From: Channallabes apus
Lineage: Eukaryota > Chordata > Actinopteri > Siluriformes > Clariidae
Direction of reading: 5' to 3'
Assembly: GCA_030522415.1 (NCBI GenBank)
Contig: CM060107.1
Span: 25,548,571 to 25,612,570 of the forward strand
DNA: 64,000 nt
Shown here: piece after piece, positions 58,201 through 64,000 of the stretch
Layout of the letters: each line of letters opens with the position of its first letter
How positions within the stretch are numbered: the stretch's first letter is position 1
Notes under the pieces: generated by a model
What the model saw: only the letters and a program-made list of their open reading frames with translations
Database searches by the model: none
Told to the model about the DNA's origin: nothing
Program-made: the position numbers and the translations under genes

Positions 58201-61200
58201 GTACCCCCCTGTCCAGGACCGACTCCCGACGGTCCTGGGGTGGAGGATACCCTACGACGGTAGTCTTGGATTAGTTCGGGGTCGAGAATGAACCGGGCCG
58301 GAATCCAAGACCGCTCCTCGGGACCGTAGCCCTCCCAATCAACCAGGTACTGTGTACCTCTGCCCCGAGGGCGCGAATCGAGGATCCGGCGCACGGTGTA
58401 GGCGAGACCACCGTCGATGATCCGGGGAGGAGGAGCAGGGGGGGAGGGTGGAATCATGGGTGATGTGATGAAGGGCTTTAATTGTGAGGTGTGGAAGACT
58501 GGGTGGATCCGGAGCGCCGCAGGCAGCTGGAGCCGGTAGGTGACAGGGTTTATCCGGTGGGTGATGCGGTATGGGCCGATGAATCTAGGTGACAGTTTCT
58601 TTGACTCAGTGTGGAGGTGAAGATTTTGGGTGGAAAGCCATACCTTGTCACCTACGTGGAACAATCGTCCCGGGGGGTGTCGACGGCGATGTTGAATGGT
58701 GTAGCGGGCGTTGGCCTGTTGGATGGCTCGGTTGGCTTGTGTCCACAGCCGTCGACACCTGCGGACCAACTGTTGGGCTGACGGCACATCAACCTCCGGT
58801 TCCTGATGGTTGAACATCGAAGGTTGGAAGCCGTGGCATACCTCAAATGGGCTTAGCTTCGTGGCTGATGAGACATGGAGGTTGTGGGAAAGTTCTGCCC
58901 AGATGAGGTAGCGAGCCCAGGAGCGCTGACGATCGGTAATAAAGCATCTCAAGTAGCGCTCCAGTTGTTGGTTGGTCCGCTCCGTCTGACCGTTAGTCTG
59001 GGGGTGGTATCCAGATGAGAGACTGCAGGTTGAATTGATCAGACGGCAGAAGGCTTTCCAGAACCTGGCTGTGAACTGGGGCCCTCTGTCCGAGACGATG
59101 TCCTTGGGGAACCCATGCAGACGGACTACGTGCTCTAATATCAGCTCTGCTGTTTCTTTGGCTGACGGGAGTCCGGCAAGGGCTACCAAGTGCACGGCCT
59201 TAGAGAACCGATCTACGATGGTCATGATAGTGTTCTTTCCGTCCGAGGCCGGCAGGCCCACGACAAAGTCGACGGCAATGTGCGTCCAGGGCCGACGAGG
59301 AACCGGGAGAGGTTGAAGATCTCCGGAGGGAGGCTGGTTGAGGTTCTTGGCCCGGGCGCACACTGGACACGCCTGAACGAACTCTTTTACGTTCTTCGCC
59401 ATTGATGGCCACCAGAAGTCCCGTTGGAGGAACCGTAGGGTGCGCTGTGTGCCTTGGTGTCCTGCGATGGTGGATGAATGGCCCCACTGAAGAACCTCGG
59501 ACTTCATGGCGTTGGGCACGTAGAGTCGTCCAGGCGGCACACCTGCCGGCTCGGTCTCTAAGGTCTGCGCCTGGCGGACCCTTGTTTCCAGATCCAAGTG
59601 AAGTGGTGCGATGATTCTGGAGGAGGGTAGGACAGGCGCGGGGTCCGCCCGGGGTGGCTCCATCTCGAGTTGTCGTGAGAGCGCATCGGCCTTGGTGTTT
59701 TTTGACCCCGGGCGGTATGAAAGGTGGAAGTTATAATGTTCGAAGAACAATGCCCATCGCGCCTGTCTGGGGTTGAGCTGTTTTAAACTTCTGATGGTGA
59801 TGAGGTTTTGATGATCCGTCCAGATGATGAATGGCTCCCTGGCGCCCTGGAGCCAGTGACGCCATTCCTCCAAAGCCCACTTTATGGCCAGCAGCTCGCG
59901 GTCCCCTACCCCGTATCGCTGCTGAGTGGTGTCAAATTTTTTGGAGAAGAAACTACATGGGTGTAGTTTCTGATCTGGACCTCGTTGTGAGAGAACGGCT
60001 CCAGCGCCCACATCTGAAGCGTCCACCTCAACAACGAATGGTTTACTGGTGTCAGGATGAAGGAGGATGGGAGCGGTGGTAAAGCGGTCACAAAGACTGT
60101 TGAAGGCGGAGATGGCAGTAGAGTTGAGGCGGAAAGGGAGAGAGGAGGGACGAGTCAGAGCGGTTAGGGGGGCGGCAACTGTACTGTAGTCCCGGATAAA
60201 GCGACGGTAGAAATTCGCAAACCCGAGAAACCGTTGAAGTTGCTTGAGGGTCTTGGGTAGGGGCCAATGACGCACAACTTCCAGCTTCTGCGGGTCCATG
60301 GCCACACCCTGGGGCGAGATGACAAAACCCAGGAACGTGGTGGAGCGCTCGTGAAAAGCGCACTTTTCCAACTTACAGTACAGCTGATGGGCGAGTAATC
60401 TCTTCAGAACCGCCCTGACATGCTGGGTATGTTCCTCAGCGGTACGGGAGTAAATGAGGATGTCATCCAGATATGCAAACGCCCACCGCCCTAGCATGTC
60501 TCGAAGAACATCATTTATCAGGTGTTGGAAGGCGGCGGGGGCGTTGCACAGTCCAAAGGGAATTACGAGGCTTTCGTAATGTCCAGTCGGGGTGATGAAG
60601 GCCGTCTTCCACTCATCGCCCTCTCTAATGCGCACCAAGTTGTAGGCGCTCCGGAGGTCCAACTTAGTAAAGATGGTGGCACCAGAGAGGGCGTCCAGGG
60701 CAGAGTTGGTAAGAGGCAGAGGGTGTCGGTTTTTGATTGTGATGTTGTTGAGCCCCCGATAGTCGACACATGGGCGAAGTTCACCCCCCCTCTTCTTTAC
60801 GAAGAAGAACCCCGCGGCAGCAGGTGAGGAGGAGGGCCTGATGGTCCCCTGGCGGAGGGCGTTGGTTATATATTCCTCCATCGCCTGCGTCTCTGTTGAT
60901 GTTAAAGAGTAGAGGTGGCCGCGGGGTGGGACTGCGCCTGGTTGTAGATCGATGGCGAGGTCATAAGGGCGGTGTGGAGGAAGATGGATGGCCCGCCGCT
61001 TGCAAAAAACTTCTGCCAGGTCCCTATAGGACTCGGGAATGGCGTTGGTGTCGACGTCGGGGGCCTCGGACTCCCTAGAGCACGTCCCAGCCGGCGCCCC
61101 TAGGCATAGTTCGGTGCAGGTCGCGCCCCATTGTAGAATCCTGTGTTGTGTCCAGGAGATGAGAGGATCGTGTTGCAGGAGCCACGGGTGTCCCAGGATG

Positions 61201-61619
61201 ATAGGAGGAGATGAGATGGAGGTGACGTGAAATCTGATCTGTTCGTGGTGTTGATCGATGAGGAGGGTGATGGGTTGAGTCTGGGTGGTGATTGGGCTGG
61301 TAGATAGGGGGCGACCGTCGACGGATGTGATCCGAACAGGCTGGGATAACGCCTCAAATTTTACCCCCAATTTTTTGGCATAAGAAGAGTCAATGAAGTT
61401 ACCTGCTGCCCCGGAGTCGATGAACGCAGTACTTCGGACTCGTTTGTGGCCAATCTGGAGGAATACCTGAACCGTAAGTCGAGATGAGGTGGCGTCAGTA
61501 GTGGTGGAGATCAGGAGTGGGCCCGGTGAGTCTCTCCCTCCGCTCACCGGGGATGGGCGTTTCCCGGGCGCAGTGGACAGGTCGCCCGATGGTGTTCTGG
61601 AGACCCACAATACGCGCAC
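58155..61619 (-). CDS. pol: Chromovirus Pol polyprotein (PR-RT-RNaseH-INT-chromodomain)
   Basis: 1154 codons without a stop. The first codon of the open frame is GTG and no ATG is at the gag boundary, so expression by -1 frameshift from gag (overlap 61544-61619) is likely, as in sushi-ichi. Protease: Asp-Ser-Gly at 68-70. Reverse transcriptase: [14 protein letters not shown] about 318-331 and YLDD at 383-386. RNase H: Asp533, Glu575, Asp602. Integrase: zinc motif His714, His721, Cys751, Cys754; catalytic Asp784, Asp844, Glu880, an exact D-x(35)-E spacing. GPY/F-type motif RFIGPYRI about 1012-1019. Chromodomain about 1073-1122 (YTVRRILDSR, then YLVDWEGYGPEERSWIP), which in this group directs integration to particular chromatin. 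It replicates the element by reverse transcription and inserts it. It appears intact. Confidence 0.97.
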   Translation of the reverse strand: MRVLWVSRTPSGDLSTAPGKRPSPVSGGRDSPGPLLISTTTDATSSRLTVQVFLQIGHKRVRSTAFIDSGAAGNFIDSSYAKKLGVKFEALSQPVRITSVDGRPLSTSPITTQTQPITLLIDQHHEQIRFHVTSISSPPIILGHPWLLQHDPLISWTQHRILQWGATCTELCLGAPAGTCSRESEAPDVDTNAIPESYRDLAEVFCKRRAIHLPPHRPYDLAIDLQPGAVPPRGHLYSLTSTETQAMEEYITNALRQGTIRPSSSPAAAGFFFVKKRGGELRPCVDYRGLNNITIKNRHPLPLTNSALDALSGATIFTKLDLRSAYNLVRIREGDEWKTAFITPTGHYESLVIPFGLCNAPAAFQHLINDVLRDMLGRWAFAYLDDILIYSRTAEEHTQHVRAVLKRLLAHQLYCKLEKCAFHERSTTFLGFVISPQGVAMDPQKLEVVRHWPLPKTLKQLQRFLGFANFYRRFIRDYSTVAAPLTALTRPSSLPFRLNSTAISAFNSLCDRFTTAPILLHPDTSKPFVVEVDASDVGAGAVLSQRGPDQKLHPCSFFSKKFDTTQQRYGVGDRELLAIKWALEEWRHWLQGAREPFIIWTDHQNLITIRSLKQLNPRQARWALFFEHYNFHLSYRPGSKNTKADALSRQLEMEPPRADPAPVLPSSRIIAPLHLDLETRVRQAQTLETEPAGVPPGRLYVPNAMKSEVLQWGHSSTIAGHQGTQRTLRFLQRDFWWPSMAKNVKEFVQACPVCARAKNLNQPPSGDLQPLPVPRRPWTHIAVDFVVGLPASDGKNTIMTIVDRFSKAVHLVALAGLPSAKETAELILEHVVRLHGFPKDIVSDRGPQFTARFWKAFCRLINSTCSLSSGYHPQTNGQTERTNQQLERYLRCFITDRQRSWARYLIWAELSHNLHVSSATKLSPFEVCHGFQPSMFNHQEPEVDVPSAQQLVRRCRRLWTQANRAIQQANARYTIQHRRRHPPGRLFHVGDKVWLSTQNLHLHTESKKLSPRFIGPYRITHRINPVTYRLQLPAALRIHPVFHTSQLKPFITSPMIPPSPPAPPPRIIDGGLAYTVRRILDSRPRGRGTQYLVDWEGYGPEERSWIPARFILDPELIQDYRRRVSSTPGPSGVGPGQGGTVMHTQSAAGTRTRK
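58203..58210 (-). promoter_or_regulatory. Putative polypurine tract
   Basis: Sense strand reads GACAGGGGGG then TAC directly before the 3' LTR; the purine run would prime plus-strand synthesis. It lies within the pol frame. Confidence 0.65.
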
Positions 61620-62345
61620 AGGCCTTCTCTAAACCGGCGTGTACGTTCGGCTACGGTCAGGGAGGCGCGCCCTAATTGCATGGGTTCCCCGGCTCCGGTG
61701 TCAACCACGGCAGGAGGTGGAGATGCGACAGTTCCAGCCTTGGTGTTGGTGAAGGTCATTGATGGTCGTGGGGTGGTGTAGGAGAAGACGGGTGCAGGCG
61801 GCAGGGTTCTCGGGGCTGGCTTCGGGCGAGACAAAAGGCGCTGATCGATCCGCAAGGCCAGTTGGATCAGCCCCTCGAGTGTGGCGGGAAGTTCTCGCCC
61901 GGCGAGCTCGTCTTTAATGCGGGAAGCCAGTCCCTCGTAGAAGGATGTCCGGAGCGCGGCGTCTCCCCAGTTTGTCTGCACGGCGAGGGTCCGGAATTCC
62001 GCTGTGTACCGGCTCACAGACGATCCTCCCTGCCGCAGGTGGTATAGTTTAGTGTCGGTCTCCACCTCGCCCGCTGGGTGTTCGAAAGTTAATCTGAGCT
62101 GGCGGGTGAATTCATTGTAGGAATGGGCGGTATCAGAATCGGATTTAAGCACTGCCGTGGCCCACTCAGCTGCCTGCCCTGTTAGCAACGAGACCAGGAG
62201 AGCGATGCGTAGCCGATCGGTGGAGTACTTGGTGGCATTGAACTCGAACACCAGATCAAGCGCTGTCAAAAACACATCACATCTCCCGTCCGTGCCATTC
62301 CATTTTTCTGGAAGTGCAAGAAAAACATCAGTAGGGGGGGGGGGG
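61544..62345 (-). CDS. gag: Chromovirus Gag, capsid and nucleocapsid part
   Basis: This frame is open from 62473 to 61544, but homology begins right after the C run: DVFLALPEKWNGTDGRCDVF, then LRIALLVSLLTGQAAEWATA and KLYHLRQGGSSVSRYTAEFR, the capsid-like region of Ty3/gypsy Gag, also found in the domesticated mammalian PEG10/RTL family. Near the end is one CCHC zinc knuckle, CAYCGSPEHHRATC (C-x2-C-x4-H-x4-C), for RNA packaging. The frame has no ATG of its own near its start (the first codon of the open frame is GTG) and is out of frame with the ATG-bearing N-terminal segment. It overlaps pol by about 76 nt. Confidence 0.9.
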
Positions 62346-62588
62346 TTGGTGCGGCGCCGCGGCCGCCGCGACGGGAGGCCTGCTAGCCGCGCCCTCAACG
62401 GCCGCCCGCAGATCCGCGTTCTCCCGCCTGAGCTCCGCAACCTCGCGGCGCAAGGCCGCGATGTCTTGGACACTCTGGCGCAGAGTAGCGAGCTCCGCGG
62501 TTAGACCGTTAATGAGCACGGCATGCTGATCTACCACGCCGCATAGGCGCGCATGCTCCGCTGGGTTTACCGCTTGAGGCTCAGTCAT
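62328..62588 (-). CDS. gag: Chromovirus Gag N-terminal segment (frame broken at poly-C)
   Basis: ATG at 62588 lies 3 nt inside the 5' LTR and within the primer-binding site. It encodes MTEPQAVNPAEHARLCG and then a strong coiled-coil heptad stretch, LINGLTAELATLRQSVQ followed by LRREVAELRRENADLRAA. It terminates just after a run of prolines made by the 12-C tract (62334-62345), while the capsid part continues in the neighbouring frame. This could be a lesion of this copy, a polymerase or assembly error in the homopolymer, or slippage. Its position and N-terminal coiled coil fit gag of sushi-type elements. Confidence 0.8.
   Translation of the reverse strand: MTEPQAVNPAEHARLCGVVDQHAVLINGLTAELATLRQSVQDIAALRREVAELRRENADLRAAVEGAASRPPVAAAAAPHQPPPPY
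62334..62345 (-). repeat. 12-base C homopolymer at the gag frame break
   Basis: Plus strand has 12 G in a row. The N-terminal and capsid frames of gag meet exactly here. Confidence 0.9.
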
Positions 62589-62589
62589 T
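62579..62589 (-). promoter_or_regulatory. Self-priming primer-binding site
   Basis: Sense AATGACTGAGC starts one base inside the 5' LTR. It does not begin with TGG as tRNA-primed sites do, and is the exact complement of GCTCAGTCATT at the predicted RNA 5' end (62877-62867). An 11-nt self-primer is the signature of Tf1 and related elements. The gag ATG is embedded in it. Confidence 0.88.
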
Positions 62590-62590
62590 C

Positions 62591-62974
62591 TGTCAGAGAT
62601 GAACTAACCTGAGGTGACCAGAAGACGTAGCTTTAGCGGTTAGCCCAATGTAGCGTGGATGGTAAACCCAAACGCGGAGTAACGGCGAGTAGGCAGGATA
62701 ACCACGCGATTTACTTTAAGGACTCTCACAAGAGTGGAGCAAGGGAAAAACACAAATTTAACCCGCGTCCTATAAATACACACACAACGGCAAGAAACGA
62801 TAACCAAAACACAGTGAGTACTCACGGTTTGATGAACGCCAACGTTAACCGACATGGGCCGAACTCAATGACTGAGCGGTAAGCCACCGTTTGTTTACTC
62901 CTCTTATACTTCCTGGTAGGCGGCCGACTTACTTCCGGGTCCTAGTGCCGGCCGCAGATTGTGTGTGCATGACA
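62591..62974 (-). repeat. Chromovirus 5' LTR
   Basis: 384 bp. From the TATA box and self-primer, U3 is about 62974-62878 and R plus U5 about 62877-62591. Appears identical to the 3' LTR. Confidence 0.97.
62867..62908 (-). promoter_or_regulatory. Chromovirus promoter: TATA box and predicted RNA start with self-primer
   Basis: Sense TATAAG begins at 62908. 31 nt downstream, at 62877, is GCTCAGTCATT, so transcription would start precisely at the self-primer. The same arrangement is repeated in the 3' LTR (58103-58093 for the primer). Confidence 0.82.
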
Positions 62975-62979
62975 GAGAG

Positions 62980-64000
62980 ATGGAAAGTCAAAACAAAGTC
63001 TGAGAATTCAAAATGCACTCACAATGAATTAAAAAAAAAAAAAAAAAAAAAAACCTTCACTGTGGTAGAAAGGATGAGAAGAGAATATCACCAATTTAGA
63101 GGCAAGCTTACCAGGTGTTATCCAGGTAAACCTTACTGCCACTAGTGGTCAAACAAAAAGAGAACAGCAGTCCAAGTCCCTTGAAGAGCTATAATGCATA
63201 TTCCTTTAACTGTAGCATTGAAAGTGGTTTCCCAAACACTAAATATATACTATACTAAACTATCTATATACTACCTACAGTATACTATATTATCACCTCT
63301 GTCAACTATACTATACTAATTATTCACTGCACTCATTGCACTGGATGTTTACTTAGTTATGCCATTATCCACATCTAACCAAACTCTCAACACTAAATAA
63401 ACGAATAAAATACATCAACAATGGAAAATTACTTTAGTTTGAACACAAATCATTAAAATAATCGATAATGCATTTGTTTATTTTATGTTTTCATGCAATT
63501 TTATGCATGTTCAAGAGCCCTAGCGAACAGATTATGTTAAGATTAAGTACACAGACAAAAGTTTGTCTAAAAGGCATTTAGATCAGGACGAGACATAGAG
63601 AGGTGGAGAGTGGCGTGGGCAGCCATTCTTACAAGCCTCTTGGGGAAAACAGTGGGACATGTTTGTGCTGAAAACGAGTGAAGAATGTGGCGTGGACTCC
63701 CATCCAGATGACACATGGCAGGAATTGGATATGCTTGATATGTGAGGATGGTCGTATTTGTATTAGGATGTACCATAGACTGTACTGTTATGGCTCTTTG
63801 GAGACTACTTTTCCCTTTATAACTGGCTCTCTTTATCACTGATTTAATGCCCGGATCATTTACAGCGTTTAACATGAAAGCATATCTTGTCTTCTTTGAT
63901 CATTACTTCTGGACCTGCCAGATAGAATAAGAAAGTGCTTGTACTCACTTATATTCTCTTTGAAAAGTATGATATATGATTTATTATGTATGTGAGCACT
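62980..64000. other. Right flank, nothing recognised
   Basis: A poly-A run (63031-63052) and AT-rich DNA. A 102-codon minus-strand frame at 63567-63875 has no motif I know; I do not call it a gene. Confidence 0.5.

Larger units (their letters stand above)
57817..62974 (-). mobile_element. Young complete Ty3/gypsy chromovirus (Tf1/sushi type)
   Basis: 5158-bp LTR retrotransposon on the minus strand. Two LTRs of 384 bp appear identical, starting TGTCA and ending TGACA. A 5-bp target duplication GAGAG flanks it (57812-57816 and 62975-62979). Order in sense direction: 5' LTR, self-priming PBS, gag, pol in the -1 frame, polypurine tract, 3' LTR. Pol retains all catalytic residues I could check and ends with a chromodomain, placing it in the chromoviruses, related to sushi-ichi elements of fish. 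The one clear lesion is a frame break in gag at a 12-C run. Identical LTRs imply very recent insertion. Confidence 0.97.

Noticed and set aside
58589..60827. Several plus-strand frames opposite the chromovirus pol
   Set aside because: Shadows of the GC-rich pol gene on the other strand.
63567..63875. 102-codon minus-strand frame near the right edge
   Set aside because: No motif or homologous family recognised; could be an exon but I cannot support it.

Overview
This looks like nuclear DNA of a ray-finned fish. It is AT-rich and intron-dominated, full of CA/GT, GA and TA microsatellites, and carries Tc1-like transposons, tRNA-derived SINEs, DIRS and Ty3/gypsy chromovirus elements that are typical of teleosts. 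The SINE families resemble ones I associate with ostariophysan fish such as catfish, but the species is inference.

Left part, 1-26.7 kb: the 5' half of one host gene on the minus strand, pamr1 (secreted PAMR1, an inactive trypsin-like regeneration-associated protein). I could place seven coding exons: 26464-26563 (signal peptide), 17546-17722 and 14441-14566 (Cys-rich N-terminal region), 11496-11610 and 6390-6607 (CUB domain), 5990-6097 (EGF-like), and 1-124 (start of a sushi domain, cut by the window edge). All splice phases agree across every junction, giving 322 codons plus 2 bases. The rest of the gene lies to the left of the window. A TATA-like box and a CACGTG E-box sit just upstream of exon 1. 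The introns carry Tc1 relics, a nested LINE fragment, a solo LTR with a 5-bp target duplication, SINEs and microsatellites.

Right part, 26.7-64 kb: no host coding exon recognised. It holds: an internally deleted Tc1 element (29442-30233); a degenerate DIRS retroelement with inverted termini and an internal complementary region (30595-33912); a decayed Ty3/gypsy relic with an inserted LINE tail (37251-40754); SINEs; a second solo LTR of the same family as the intronic one (45592-47038); and fold-back Tc1 derivatives. A repeat-poor stretch (about 53.4-57.4 kb) could hold conserved non-coding elements.

At 57817-62974 lies a very young complete Ty3/gypsy chromovirus on the minus strand. Its two 384-bp LTRs look identical, it has a GAGAG target duplication, and it encodes protease, reverse transcriptase, RNase H, integrase and a chromodomain. 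It has a Tf1/sushi-type self-priming arrangement: 11 nt at the predicted 5' end of its RNA are the exact complement of the sequence just inside the 5' LTR. Its gag frame is interrupted at a 12-base C run.

The strongest results are the reconstruction of pamr1, the self-primer in the chromovirus, the DIRS terminal architecture and the two related solo LTRs.
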